Assembly: GCF_026339955.1 (NCBI RefSeq) | Contig: NZ_JAPEPW010000001.1 | Coordinates: forward strand, 3,560,501 to 3,624,500 | DNA from: Streptomyces sp. NBC_01549 | GTDB taxonomy: Bacteria; Actinomycetota; Actinomycetes; Streptomycetales; Streptomycetaceae | Length of the DNA stretch: 64,000 nucleotides | Reading direction: 5' to 3' | In this document: positions 18,208-27,697 of the stretch, in pieces | How positions within the stretch are numbered: position 1 is the first letter of the stretch | How the letters are laid out: each line of letters opens with the position of its first letter | Notes under the pieces: generated by a model | What the model was told of the DNA's origin: nothing | The model's input: the letters and a program-made list of their open reading frames with translations, nothing else | The model's database searches: none | Position numbers and translations under genes: made by a program

Positions 18208-19910
18208 CCGTCGCGCCCCTCCGCATAGGCAACGCCTCCGGCTTCTACGGCGACCGCTTCGACGCGATGCGCGAGATGCTCACCGGCGGTCCCCTGGACG
18301 TTCTCACCGGCGACTACCTCGCCGAGCTGACCATGCTCATCCTCGGCCGCGACCGCCTCAAGAACCCCTCCGGCGGCTACGCCCGCACCTTCCTGGGCCA
18401 GTTGGAGGAGTGCCTCGGCCTCGCGCACGAGCGGGGCGTACGGATCGTGGCGAACGCGGGCGGCCTCAACTCCGCCGGACTCGCCGACGCCGTAAGACAG
18501 TTGGCTGGCCGCCTCGGCATACCGGTGCGCGTCGCCCACGTGGAGGGCGACGACCTGACCGCCGGCCACCCCAGGAGCCTCGCCGCGCACGCCTATCTCG
18601 GCGGCGCCGGGATCGCCGCCTGTCTGCGCGCGGGCGCGGACATCGTGGTGACCGGGCGGGTCACGGACGCGGCGCTGGTCACCGGGCCCGCCGTCGCCCA
18701 CTTCGGCTGGGCGCCGGACGCGTACGACCGCCTCGCCGGCGCCGTCGTCGCCGGTCACGTTTTGGAATGCGGCACCCAGGCGACCGGCGGCAACTATGCG
18801 TTCTTCAAAGAGCTCACCGACCACGACCCGGGGCGCCTGCGCCACCCCGGCTTCCCCCTCGCCGAACTCCACGAGGACGGCACCAGCGTCATCACCAAGC
18901 ACGACGGCACCGGCGGCCTCGTGGACATCGGCACGGTCACCGCGCAACTCCTGTACGAGACCTCCGGTGCCCGGTACGCGGGCCCCGACGTCACCGCCCG
19001 CCTCGACTCGGTCCACCTCACCCAGGAGGCCCCCGACCGCGTCCGCATCTCCGGTGTACGCGGCGAGGCCCCGCCCCCCACCCTCAAAGTCGGCCTCAAC
19101 CGCCTCGGCGGCTACCGCAACGAAGTCGTCTTCGTCCTCACCGGCCTCGACATCGAGGCGAAGGCCGCCCTCGTCCGCGACCAGATGGAAGCGGCCCTCG
19201 ACTCGGCCAAGTCGCGCCCCGCGGAGGTCCGCTGGGACCTCGCCCGCACCGACCACCCCGACGCCCCCACCGAGGAGACCGCGAGCGCCCTCCTGCGCCT
19301 CGTCGTACGCGACTTTGACCAGGACGCGGTGGGCCGCACCCTCAGCGGCGCCGCCATCGAAGTGGCCCTGGCCAGCTACCCCGGCTTCCATGTGATCGCG
19401 CCCCCGGGAAAGGGCTCCCCGTACGGGGTCTTCGAGGACGTGTACGTCCCCCAGGACGCCGTGGAGCACGTGGCGGTCCTCCATGACGGGCGCCGGGTGC
19501 CGGTGGCTCCGGTCCTCGACACCCTCGTACTCGAACCCGTGCCCGAGCCCGTCCTGCCCGAACCGCTCCGCACGGGGTCGACGAGACGCGCTCCTCTTGG
19601 ACTGGTCGCGGGTGCGCGCAGTGGGGACAAGGGCGGGAACGCGAATGTCGGGGTGTGGGCGCGATCGGATGACGCCTGGCGCTGGTTGGTTCATCAGCTG
19701 ACAGCTGACAGATTTCAAAATCTGATATCTGAAAGTCGTCATCTGAAAGTTGTCCGTCACACTCTGCCGAACCTCCGCGCCCTCAACTTCGTCGTCGAAG
19801 GAATCCTCGGCGAAGGCGTCGCCTCCCAGCACCGCTTCGACCCCCAGGCCAAGGCCCTGGGCGAATGGCTCCGCTCCCGCCACCTCGACATCCCGGAGGC
19901 CCTGCTGTGA
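18204..19910 (+). CDS. AtuA-like DUF1446 protein
   Basis: A 568-residue DUF1446 protein. The N-terminal part ([38 protein letters not shown]) and [14 protein letters not shown] are family hallmarks. From about residue 465 a second domain follows ([19 protein letters not shown]), present in full-length AtuA proteins. In Pseudomonas, AtuA is encoded with the citronellol/geraniol degradation enzymes, but its own role is unsettled. GTG 18204 overlaps the previous stop, and its stop overlaps the carboxylase beta start (GTGA), so the proteins are probably made together. One AT-rich run (about 19697-19750) in the C-domain differs from its surroundings but leaves the frame open. Confidence 0.88.
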   Translation: MTVAPLRIGNASGFYGDRFDAMREMLTGGPLDVLTGDYLAELTMLILGRDRLKNPSGGYARTFLGQLEECLGLAHERGVRIVANAGGLNSAGLADAVRQLAGRLGIPVRVAHVEGDDLTAGHPRSLAAHAYLGGAGIAACLRAGADIVVTGRVTDAALVTGPAVAHFGWAPDAYDRLAGAVVAGHVLECGTQATGGNYAFFKELTDHDPGRLRHPGFPLAELHEDGTSVITKHDGTGGLVDIGTVTAQLLYETSGARYAGPDVTARLDSVHLTQEAPDRVRISGVRGEAPPPTLKVGLNRLGGYRNEVVFVLTGLDIEAKAALVRDQMEAALDSAKSRPAEVRWDLARTDHPDAPTEETASALLRLVVRDFDQDAVGRTLSGAAIEVALASYPGFHVIAPPGKGSPYGVFEDVYVPQDAVEHVAVLHDGRRVPVAPVLDTLVLEPVPEPVLPEPLRTGSTRRAPLGLVAGARSGDKGGNANVGVWARSDDAWRWLVHQLTADRFQNLISESRHLKVVRHTLPNLRALNFVVEGILGEGVASQHRFDPQAKALGEWLRSRHLDIPEALL

Positions 19911-21505
19911 CGGTCCTGGCGTCCGCCCTGGACACCACCGCCCCCGACTACACCGCCCACCGCGAGGCCATGCTCGCCAAGCTCGCCGAGCTGGACACCG
20001 AGCACGCCAAGGCGCTCGCGGGCGGCGGCGAGAAGTACGTGGCCCGGCACCAAAAGCGCGGCAAGCTGCTCGCCCGTGAACGCATCGAGCTGCTGCTGGA
20101 CCCCGACACACCGTTCCTGGAGCTGTCGCCGCTCGCGGCCTGGGGGAGCGAGTACGCGGTCGGCGCGTCGCTGGTGACCGGGATCGGGGTCGTCGAGGGT
20201 GTGGAGTGCCTGATCACCGCGAACGACCCGACGGTGCGGGGCGGCGCCAGCAACCCCTGGAGCCTGAAGAAGGCCCTGCGGGCCAACGACATCGCCCTCG
20301 CCAACCGGCTGCCCTGCATCAGCCTGGTCGAGTCGGGCGGTGCCGATCTGCCGTCCCAGAAGGAGATCTTCATCCCCGGGGGCGCGATCTTCCGCGACCT
20401 CACCAGGTTGTCGGCGGCAGGCATTCCGACCGTCGCCGTCGTCTTCGGGAACTCCACCGCCGGAGGCGCGTACATCCCAGGCATGTCCGACCACGTGATC
20501 ATGGTCAAGGAGCGGGCGAAGGTCTTCCTGGGCGGGCCGCCGCTGGTGAAGATGGCGACCGGCGAGGAGAGCGACGACGAGGCCCTGGGCGGCGCCGAGA
20601 TGCACGCGCGTGTGTCGGGCCTCGCGGACTACTTCGCCGTCGACGAGCGGGACGCCCTCCGGCAGGCCAGGCGCGTCGTCGCCCGGCTCAACCACCGCAA
20701 GGCGTTCGGCGATCCCGGCCCGGCCGCGCCCCCCAAGTACGACCAGGACGAGCTCCTGGGGATCGTCCCCGGCGACCTGAGGCACCCCTTCGACCCGCGC
20801 GAGGTCATCGCCCGTGTCGTCGACGGCTCCGACTTCGACGAGTTCAAGCCCCTCTACGGGACGAGCCTCACGACCGGCTGGGCAACCCTTCACGGCTATC
20901 CCGTCGGCATCCTGGCCAACGCCCAGGGAGTGCTCTTCAGCGCGGAGTCCCAGAAGGCCGCCCAGTTCATCCAGCTCGCCAACCAGCGCGACATCCCCCT
21001 CCTCTTCCTGCACAACACCACCGGCTACATGGTCGGCAAGGAGTACGAGCAGGGCGGCATCATCAAGCACGGCGCGATGATGATCAACGCCGTCTCCAAT
21101 TCGAAGGTCCCCCACCTGTCCGTCCTCATGGGCGCCTCCTACGGGGCCGGCCACTACGGCATGTGCGGGCGCGCCTACGACCCGCGCTTCCTGTTCGCCT
21201 GGCCCAGCGCCAAGTCCGCCGTCATGGGCCCCCAGCAGCTCGCGGGCGTCCTCTCGATCGTCGCCCGGCAGTCGGCCGCGGCGAAGGGGCAGCCCTACGA
21301 CGAGGACGCCGACGCGGCCCTGCGCGCCATGGTGGAGCAGCAGATCGAGTCGGAGTCCCTTCCGATGTTCCTGTCCGGGCGGCTGTACGACGACGGGGTC
21401 ATCGACCCCCGCGACACCCGCACCGTCCTCGGCCTGTGCCTGTCCGCGATCCACACGGCCCCCTATGAGGGCGCGCGCGGTGGCTTCGGCGTCTTCCGGA
21501 TGTGA
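19907..21505 (+). CDS. Acyl-CoA carboxylase beta (carboxyltransferase) subunit
   Basis: A 532-residue carboxyltransferase of the methylcrotonyl/geranyl-CoA carboxylase type. Oxyanion-forming motifs are present in the N half (NDPTVRGGASNPWSLKK, VESGGADLPSQKE, NSTAGGAYIPGM) and C half (NTTGYMVGKEYEQGG, MGASYGAGHYGM, GPQQLAGVL). It transfers CO2 from carboxybiotin on the alpha subunit encoded next to an acyl-CoA. Order AtuA-CT-BC/BCCP-dehydrogenase-ligase-hydratase recalls both the atu and liu (leucine) pathways. GTG 19907 overlaps the AtuA stop. Substrate choice between 3-methylcrotonyl- and geranyl-CoA cannot be made by eye. Confidence 0.92.
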   Translation: MTVLASALDTTAPDYTAHREAMLAKLAELDTEHAKALAGGGEKYVARHQKRGKLLARERIELLLDPDTPFLELSPLAAWGSEYAVGASLVTGIGVVEGVECLITANDPTVRGGASNPWSLKKALRANDIALANRLPCISLVESGGADLPSQKEIFIPGGAIFRDLTRLSAAGIPTVAVVFGNSTAGGAYIPGMSDHVIMVKERAKVFLGGPPLVKMATGEESDDEALGGAEMHARVSGLADYFAVDERDALRQARRVVARLNHRKAFGDPGPAAPPKYDQDELLGIVPGDLRHPFDPREVIARVVDGSDFDEFKPLYGTSLTTGWATLHGYPVGILANAQGVLFSAESQKAAQFIQLANQRDIPLLFLHNTTGYMVGKEYEQGGIIKHGAMMINAVSNSKVPHLSVLMGASYGAGHYGMCGRAYDPRFLFAWPSAKSAVMGPQQLAGVLSIVARQSAAAKGQPYDEDADAALRAMVEQQIESESLPMFLSGRLYDDGVIDPRDTRTVLGLCLSAIHTAPYEGARGGFGVFRM

Positions 21506-21512
21506 GGTCCCA

Positions 21513-23378
21513 GTGATTACTTCTGTCCTCGTGGCCAATCGGGGCGAGATCGCCTGCCGGGTCTTCCGCACCTGTGGTGAGTTGGGGATCCGGACCGTCG
21601 CCGTGTACTCGGACGCCGACGAGAACGCCCTCCACGCGCGTGTGGCCGACGAGGCGGTACGGCTGCCGGGGGCGGCGCCCTCGGACACGTACCTGCGCGG
21701 CGACCTGATCGTGAAGGCGGCCCTGAGCGCCGGCGCGGACGCCGTACACCCCGGGTACGGCTTCCTCTCCGAGAACGCCGACTTCGCACGGGCCGTCCTC
21801 GACGCGGGCCTCGTCTGGATCGGTCCGCCGCCCGAGGCCATCGAGGCGATGGCCTCCAAGACGCGCGCCAAGAAGCTGATGGGCCTCGAACCACTGGAGA
21901 CGGTCACCGCCGCCGATCTCCCGGTGCTCGTCAAGGCGGCCGCGGGCGGCGGCGGACGCGGCATGCGCGTCGTACGCGAGCTCGAGGCCCTCGACGCCGA
22001 GCTGACCGCCGCCCGCGCCGAGGCCCTCAGCGCCTTCGGCGACGGCGAGGTCTTCGTCGAGCCCTACGTAGAGGGCGGTCGGCATGTGGAAGTGCAGATC
22101 CTCGCCGACGCGCACGGCACGGTCTGGGCGCTCGGCACCCGCGACTGCTCCCTCCAGCGCCGCCACCAGAAGGTCATCGAGGAGGCCCCGGCGCCCGGTC
22201 TCGGAGACCTCACGGAAACCCTCCACGACCTGTCCGTGCGGGCCGCACGGGCCGTCGACTACGTGGGCGCGGGGACGGTCGAGTTCCTGGTCGCCGACGG
22301 CAAGGCCCACTTCCTGGAGATGAACACCCGCCTCCAGGTCGAACACCCGGTGACAGAGGCGGTCTTCGGCGTCGACCTCGTCGCGCTGCAGATCCAGGTG
22401 GCGGAGGGCGCGGCCCTCGCGAACGACCCGCCACGCGCGCGTGGGCACGCGATCGAGGCCCGCCTGTACGCCGAGGACCCGGCGCGGGCCTGGGCCCCGC
22501 AGACCGGCACCCTGCACCGCCTCGCCGTCCCGGAGGGCGTCCGCCTGGACACCGGTTACGCCGACGGCGACCCGATCGGCGTCCACTACGACCCGATGCT
22601 GGCGAAGGCGATCGCGTACGCGTCCACACGCGCGCAGGCCCTGCGCAAGCTGTCGGGCGCCCTGGAGCGGGCCGACATCCACGGCCCGACGACCAACAGG
22701 GATCTGCTCGTACGCTCCTTGAGGCACCCGGAGTTCGCCGAGGCCCGCATGGACACCGGGTTCTACGACCGTCACCTCGCCGCCCTCACGACGCCGACCC
22801 CGGACCCGTACACGCCACTGGCGGCGGCCCTGGCGGACGCGCGGAGCCGGTCCCGCTCCGGGTTCGGCGGCTGGCGCAACCTCCCCTCGCAGTCCCAGAC
22901 CAAGCGCTACGACCTGGCCGGCACCGAGCACGAAGTCCGCTACCACCACACCCGCGAGGGCCTGACGGCCGACGGGGTGCGCGTGGTGCACGCCGACGCG
23001 CGTCTCGTCGTACTCGAAGTGGACGGTGTACGAAGGAAGTTCGAGGTGACGCGGTACGACGACCGGGTGTTCGTGAACGCCACCGTCCTCACCGCCCTGC
23101 CCCGCTTCCCCGACCCCACCGCCCAGCAGGCCCCCGGCTCCCTCCTGGCCCCCATGCCCGGAACCGTCGTCCGCGTCGCCGAGGGCCTGGCCACGGGAGC
23201 CGCCGTACGGGCCGGAGAGCCCCTCCTGTGGCTGGAGGCGATGAAGATGGAACACAAGATCTCCGCACCGACGACAGGCACGCTCACGGCCCTCCACGCC
23301 ACCCCCGGCCAACAGGTGGAGGTCGGGACCTTGTTGGCAGTGGTGGAGACAACACCGGTGAGTACAGCGCCCCATTAG
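21513..23378 (+). CDS. Acyl-CoA carboxylase alpha subunit (biotin carboxylase plus BCCP)
   Basis: A 621-residue fused subunit. Biotin carboxylase occupies residues 1-440: VLVANRGEIACRVFRT at the start, ATP-grasp loop KAAAGGGGRGMRVV, RDCSLQRRHQKVIEE and MNTRLQVEHPVTE. A linker follows. The biotinyl domain ends the protein with the biotin-lysine motif EAMKMEH about 35 residues from the C-terminus. The stretch between AKKLMGLEPLE and LPVLVKAA is shorter than in many homologues. GTG 21513 follows GAGG at the end of the beta gene. It works with the carboxyltransferase encoded immediately upstream. Confidence 0.93.
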   Translation: MITSVLVANRGEIACRVFRTCGELGIRTVAVYSDADENALHARVADEAVRLPGAAPSDTYLRGDLIVKAALSAGADAVHPGYGFLSENADFARAVLDAGLVWIGPPPEAIEAMASKTRAKKLMGLEPLETVTAADLPVLVKAAAGGGGRGMRVVRELEALDAELTAARAEALSAFGDGEVFVEPYVEGGRHVEVQILADAHGTVWALGTRDCSLQRRHQKVIEEAPAPGLGDLTETLHDLSVRAARAVDYVGAGTVEFLVADGKAHFLEMNTRLQVEHPVTEAVFGVDLVALQIQVAEGAALANDPPRARGHAIEARLYAEDPARAWAPQTGTLHRLAVPEGVRLDTGYADGDPIGVHYDPMLAKAIAYASTRAQALRKLSGALERADIHGPTTNRDLLVRSLRHPEFAEARMDTGFYDRHLAALTTPTPDPYTPLAAALADARSRSRSGFGGWRNLPSQSQTKRYDLAGTEHEVRYHHTREGLTADGVRVVHADARLVVLEVDGVRRKFEVTRYDDRVFVNATVLTALPRFPDPTAQQAPGSLLAPMPGTVVRVAEGLATGAAVRAGEPLLWLEAMKMEHKISAPTTGTLTALHATPGQQVEVGTLLAVVETTPVSTAPH

Positions 23379-23445
23379 GGGCGCGGCACTGTCACATCAT
23401 GCGGCTCCGCCGCGTGGGCGCGACCAGCCACAAACAACCCGCAGC
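23376..23445. repeat. Diverged copy of the extragenic GGGGCGCG...GCGCGACCAGCCAC repeat
   Basis: AGGGGCGCGG at 23376 and GGGCGCGACCAGCCACA near 23416-23432 match the element at 39023-39072 and, inverted, that at 1042-1105, with an inserted GCGGCTCCGCCGC hairpin (23401-23413). It separates the carboxylase genes from the dehydrogenase gene inside the operon. It might form an RNA hairpin that tunes downstream expression. Confidence 0.6.
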
Positions 23446-23469
23446 GTGATGACGGCCCCAGGAGCCCCC

Positions 23470-24603
23470 ATGAGCCCCGCCACAGAAACCGAAGAACACA
23501 AGGCCCTCCGATCCGCCGTGGCCGCCCTAGGTAAACGTCACGGGCGCGACTACGACATCAACACCCTCTGGTCGGAGGCGGCCAAGCTCGGCTACCTCGG
23601 CGTCAACCTGCCGGAGGCATACGGTGGCGGGGGCGGCGGCATAGCCGAACTCTCCATCGTCCTGGAAGAACTCGGGGCCGCGGGCTGCCCCCTCCTGATG
23701 ATGGTCGTGTCGCCGGCGATCTGCGGCACGGTGATCGCCCGCTTCGGCACGGACGCCCAGAAACAGGAGTGGCTCCCGGCCCTGGCGGACGGCACCCGCA
23801 CCATGGCCTTCGGCATCACCGAACCCGACGCGGGTTCCAACTCGCACCGCATCACCACCACCGCCCGCCGGGACGGCGCCGACTGGCTCCTCAGCGGCCG
23901 CAAGGTGTTCATCTCCGGCGTCGACATCGCGGACGCCACCCTCATCGTAGGGCGCACGGAGGACGCGCGGACGGGCCGCCTCAAACCCTGCCTGTTCATC
24001 GTCCCGCGCGACGCCGACGGCTTCGGGCGGCGCCGGATCGACATGGAACTCCACAGCGCGGAGAAGCAGTTCGAGCTGACCCTCGACGACGTGCGGCTGC
24101 CCGCCGACGCGCTCGTCGGCGACGAGGACGCGGGCCTGCTGCAGCTCTTCGCGGGGCTCAACCCCGAGCGGGTGATGACGGCCGCGTTCGCGATCGGCAT
24201 GGGCCGCTACGCGCTCTCCAGGGCCGTCGAGTACGCCCGTGAGCGCACCGTCTGGAAGGCGCCCATCGGCGCCCACCAGGCCGTCGCCCACCCCCTCGCA
24301 CAGGCCCACATCGATCTCGAACTCGCCCGCCTGATGATGCAGAAGGCGGCGTACCTGTACGACTCCGGGGACGACGTCGCCGCCGGTGAGGCCGCCAACA
24401 TGGCCAAGTACGCGGCGGGCGAGGCCTGCGTGAAGGCGGTCGACCAGTCGGTGCACACGCTCGGCGGCAACGGCCTCACCCGAGAATTCGGTCTCGCCTC
24501 GTTGATAACGGCCTCGCGCGTGGCTCGTATTGCTCCGGTGAGCCGGGAGATGATTCTCAACTACGTCTCCCACCAGACCCTGGGCCTGCCCAAGTCGTAC
24601 TAG
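23470..24603 (+). CDS. Acyl-CoA dehydrogenase
   Basis: A 377-residue FAD-dependent acyl-CoA dehydrogenase. It contains LGVNLPEAYGGGGGG, the substrate/FAD motif AFGITEPDAGSNSHRI, SGRKVFISG, and a C-terminal part with QSVHTLGGNGLTREF. In the operon it would introduce the alpha,beta double bond before carboxylation, the place held by AtuD or LiuA. AGGAG 6 bases before ATG 23470 decides this start over ATG 23449 and GTG 23446. The gap to the carboxylase gene contains the repeat at 23376-23445; the gap to the ligase gene is 33 bases. Confidence 0.9.
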   Translation: MSPATETEEHKALRSAVAALGKRHGRDYDINTLWSEAAKLGYLGVNLPEAYGGGGGGIAELSIVLEELGAAGCPLLMMVVSPAICGTVIARFGTDAQKQEWLPALADGTRTMAFGITEPDAGSNSHRITTTARRDGADWLLSGRKVFISGVDIADATLIVGRTEDARTGRLKPCLFIVPRDADGFGRRRIDMELHSAEKQFELTLDDVRLPADALVGDEDAGLLQLFAGLNPERVMTAAFAIGMGRYALSRAVEYARERTVWKAPIGAHQAVAHPLAQAHIDLELARLMMQKAAYLYDSGDDVAAGEAANMAKYAAGEACVKAVDQSVHTLGGNGLTREFGLASLITASRVARIAPVSREMILNYVSHQTLGLPKSY

Positions 24604-24636
24604 CCCGCCGCTCCCCGAGCCGCTCCAGGAGGAACC

Positions 24637-26244
24637 GTGTTCCGCAGCGAGTACGCCGAAGTCCCGGCCGTAGAGGAACCCATCCACGAGGCGGTATTGG
24701 GCCGCGCCGCCGAGCGCGGCGACGCGCCCGCGCTGATCGACGGAGTCGACGGCACCACGCTCACCTACGGGCAACTGGACCGGTTCCACCGCCGGCTGGC
24801 CGCCGCGTTCGCCGACGCGGGCGTCCGCAAGGGTGACGTCCTCGCCCTGCACAGCCCGAACACCGTCGCCTTCCCGACGGCGTTCTACGCCGCCACGCGC
24901 GCGGGGGCGTCGGTCACGACCGTGCACCCGCTCGCCACGCCCGAGGAGTTCGCCAAGCAGCTGCGGGACAGCGCCGCGAACTGGATCGTCACCGTGTCGC
25001 CCCTCCTGGAGGCGGCGCGGCAGGCCGCCGAGCTCGCCGGCGGAGTGCGGGAGATCTTCGTCTGCGACAGCGCGCCGGGGCATCGCTCGCTGATCGACCT
25101 GCTCGGCTCGGCCGCGCCCGAACCGGAGATCGACATCGACCCGGTGACGGACGTCGCGGCCCTGCCGTACTCCTCCGGGACGACCGGCATACCCAAGGGG
25201 GTGATGCTCACCCACCGGTCCATCGCCACCAACCTGGCGCAACTGGTGCCCTTCTTGCCGATGGGCGAGGGCGAGCGCATCCTCGCGGTGCTGCCCTTCT
25301 TCCACATCTACGGGCTGACGGCCCTCATGAACGCGCCCCTGAGGCAGGGCGCCACCGTCGTCGTACTGCCCCGCTTCGACCTCGACACCTTCCTCGCGGC
25401 CATCGAGAAGCACCGCATCAGCGGCCTGTTCGTGGCGCCGCCGATCGTGCTGGCCCTGGCCAAGCACCCGGCCGTCGCGCGGTACGACCTGTCGTCCCTG
25501 AAATACATCATCTCCTCCGCCGCGCCCCTGGACGCCAAGCTCGCGCTGGCCTGTGCCGAGCGGCTCGGGCTGCCGCCCATCGGCCAGGGCTACGGGATGA
25601 CGGAACTGTCTCCCTGCACGCACCTGGTCCCCCTGGACGCCGCCCAGGACGCGCCCCCAGGAACGGTCGGCAGGCTCGTCGCGGGCACCGAGATGCGCAT
25701 CGTCTCCCTCGACGACCCCGACAAGGATCTGGGCGTCGGTGAGGCGGGCGAGATCGTCATCCGCGGGCCCCAGGTCATGAAGGGCTATCTGGGGCAGCCC
25801 GACGCCACCGCCGCGATGATCGACCCGGACGGCTGGCTGCACACCGGAGACGTCGGCCACGTGGACGCCGAGGGCTGGCTGTTCGTCGTCGACCGCGTCA
25901 AGGAGCTCATCAAGTACAAGGGCTTCCAGGTCGCGCCCGCCGAACTGGAGGCCCTCCTCCTCACCCACCCCGGTATCGCGGACGCGGCCGTCATAGGGGT
26001 CTACAACGAGGACAACAACGAAGTCCCGCACGCCTTCGTGGTGCGCCAGCCGTCCGCGGCCGGCCCGGCCGGTCCGGCCGCGGACCTCTCCGACGTCCCC
26101 GACCTCTCCGAAGGAGAGGTGATGATGTACGTCGCCGAGCGTGTCGCCCCGTACAAGAGGGTCCGCGGCGTCACCTTCATCGACGCCGTCCCACGGGCGG
26201 CCTCCGGAAAGATCCTGCGCCGGGAACTGCGGGGCCTGTCATGA
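24637..26244 (+). CDS. 4-coumarate-CoA ligase family acyl-CoA synthetase
   Basis: A 535-residue adenylate-forming ligase. The nucleotide loop YSSGTTGIPKGV, aromatic motif QGYGMTELSP, LHTGDVGHVD hinge region, KYKGFQVAPAELE and the late catalytic Lys (PRAASGKILRREL) are all intact. It activates a carboxylic acid as CoA thioester and is the likely entry step of the operon, as AtuH in Pseudomonas. GTG 24637 has AGGAGG 6 bases upstream. Its stop overlaps the hydratase start (ATGA). I recall that in other Streptomyces this locus (SCO4383-like) is the chromosomal attachment site of phage SV1; here the gene is uninterrupted. Confidence 0.92.
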   Translation: MFRSEYAEVPAVEEPIHEAVLGRAAERGDAPALIDGVDGTTLTYGQLDRFHRRLAAAFADAGVRKGDVLALHSPNTVAFPTAFYAATRAGASVTTVHPLATPEEFAKQLRDSAANWIVTVSPLLEAARQAAELAGGVREIFVCDSAPGHRSLIDLLGSAAPEPEIDIDPVTDVAALPYSSGTTGIPKGVMLTHRSIATNLAQLVPFLPMGEGERILAVLPFFHIYGLTALMNAPLRQGATVVVLPRFDLDTFLAAIEKHRISGLFVAPPIVLALAKHPAVARYDLSSLKYIISSAAPLDAKLALACAERLGLPPIGQGYGMTELSPCTHLVPLDAAQDAPPGTVGRLVAGTEMRIVSLDDPDKDLGVGEAGEIVIRGPQVMKGYLGQPDATAAMIDPDGWLHTGDVGHVDAEGWLFVVDRVKELIKYKGFQVAPAELEALLLTHPGIADAAVIGVYNEDNNEVPHAFVVRQPSAAGPAGPAADLSDVPDLSEGEVMMYVAERVAPYKRVRGVTFIDAVPRAASGKILRRELRGLS

Positions 26245-26984
26245 CCGTTGAACCGGTTGTCCGCGTGGCGCACGACCGCGCCATCACCACCCTCACCCTC
26301 GACGCGCCCGCCAACCGCAACGCCCTCTCCGCAGCCCTCGTGGGCGAGCTCGCGGACGGGCTCACCCGGTGCGGCAAGGACCGCGACGTCCGCGCGGTCG
26401 TCCTCGCCCACACGGGGAACACGTTCTGCGCGGGCGCCGACCTGCGCGACCCGCCGCACCCGGACGCGCTCGTCGCCCTGCTGCGGCAGATCGTCGAGCT
26501 GCACAAGCCGGTGGTGGCCCGCGTGACGGGCCATGTGCGGGCGGGCGGACTGGGGCTCCTCGGGGCCTGCGATCTGGCGATCGCCTCCAAGGAGGCCACG
26601 TTCGCCTTCACGGAGGTACGCATCGGCGTCGCGCCCGCCGTGATCTCCCTTCCCCTCCTGCCTCGTACGGACCCCCGCGCCCTCGCCCGCTACTACCTGA
26701 CGGGCGAACGCTTCGACGCGGCGGAGGCGGTACGGACGGGACTCCTGACGGCGACCGGCGACGACGTCGACGTCACCCTGGAACCCGTACTGGACGGCCT
26801 GCGCCGCGCCTCCCCCCAGGGCCTGGCCGAGACGAAACGGCTGCTCACGGCTAGGGTGCTGGAGGCCTTCGACCGGGACGCGGCCGCCCTGACCGCGCTC
26901 TCGGCCGAACTGTTCTCCTCCGCGCAGGCCCGCGAGGGGATGACGGCCTTCCTCGAACGACGGGATCCCGCATGGGTGGTGTGA
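26241..26984 (+). CDS. Enoyl-CoA hydratase
   Basis: A 247-residue crotonase-fold protein. ANRNALSAALVGELADG, the oxyanion loop FCAGADLRDPP and VTGHVRAGGLGLLGACDLAIAS fit an enoyl-CoA hydratase. The second catalytic region reads FTEVRIGVAPAVISLPLL. In an Atu/Liu-type scheme it hydrates the carboxylated enoyl-CoA (AtuE/LiuC step). It overlaps the ligase stop by ATGA and runs into the TetR gene, whose start lies inside its last codons. No deviation from a working enzyme is seen. Confidence 0.9.
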   Translation: MTVEPVVRVAHDRAITTLTLDAPANRNALSAALVGELADGLTRCGKDRDVRAVVLAHTGNTFCAGADLRDPPHPDALVALLRQIVELHKPVVARVTGHVRAGGLGLLGACDLAIASKEATFAFTEVRIGVAPAVISLPLLPRTDPRALARYYLTGERFDAAEAVRTGLLTATGDDVDVTLEPVLDGLRRASPQGLAETKRLLTARVLEAFDRDAAALTALSAELFSSAQAREGMTAFLERRDPAWVV

Positions 26985-27667
26985 GCACGACGGAAGCCGC
27001 GGGGCACGCGGAGCCCACGGACGTGACCACAGAGGCGACCACGGACGCGACGGAGCCTGCCGAACAAGCCCCTCGCGGTTCCCGGCTTCCGCACGTTCCC
27101 AAGCAGGACCGCAGCCGGGCCACCAGGCAGCGGCTGCTCGCGGCCGCCGTGGCCTGTCTCGCCGAGCACGGCTGGGCGGGTTCCACGGTCTCCGTCGTCG
27201 CCGAACGGGCGGGAGTGTCCCGGGGGGCCGCCCAGCACCACTTCCGTACCCGCGAGGACCTGTTCACCGCGGCGGTCGAGTACGTCGCCGAGGAACGCTC
27301 CACCGCACTGCGCGCCCTGTTCCCGGACGGTGCCGCCGACCGCCGCGAGGTGGTCGCGGCCCTGGTCGACCTCTACACCGGCCCCCTCTTCCGCGCCGCC
27401 CTCCACCTCTGGGTCGCCGCCTCCGACGAGGAACAACTCCGTCCGAGGGTCACCGAGCTGGAGGCCCGCGTGGGCCGCGAGACCCACCGGATCGCCGTGG
27501 AGCTTCTCGCCGCCGACGAATCCCGCCCGGGCGTACGCGAAACGGTCCAGGGCCTCCTGGACATGTCCCGCGGCCTCGGCCTCGCCAACCTCCTCACCAA
27601 CGACGGGGGGCGCCGGGAGCGAGTAGTGGCGCAGTGGGGTCTCCTGCTGGACGAGGCGTTGGGCTGA
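26972..27667 (+). CDS. TetR-family repressor of the acyl-CoA operon
   Basis: A 231-residue TetR regulator, last gene of the operon. After a Thr/Ala/Glu-rich head of about 40 residues comes the HTH: QDRSRATRQRLLAAAVACLA, then VSVVAERAGVSRGAAQHHFR. The C-terminal ligand domain (VAALVDLYTGPLFRAAL) should sense an acyl-CoA intermediate. ATG 26972 is given as start; GTG 26981, which forms GTGA with the hydratase stop, is an alternative. Autoregulation through the palindrome at 17318-17331 is the simplest model. Confidence 0.88.
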   Translation: MGGVSTTEAAGHAEPTDVTTEATTDATEPAEQAPRGSRLPHVPKQDRSRATRQRLLAAAVACLAEHGWAGSTVSVVAERAGVSRGAAQHHFRTREDLFTAAVEYVAEERSTALRALFPDGAADRREVVAALVDLYTGPLFRAALHLWVAASDEEQLRPRVTELEARVGRETHRIAVELLAADESRPGVRETVQGLLDMSRGLGLANLLTNDGGRRERVVAQWGLLLDEALG

Positions 27668-27697
27668 GCGCCGCCCGCGCTCCCGCTCCCGCCCGCG

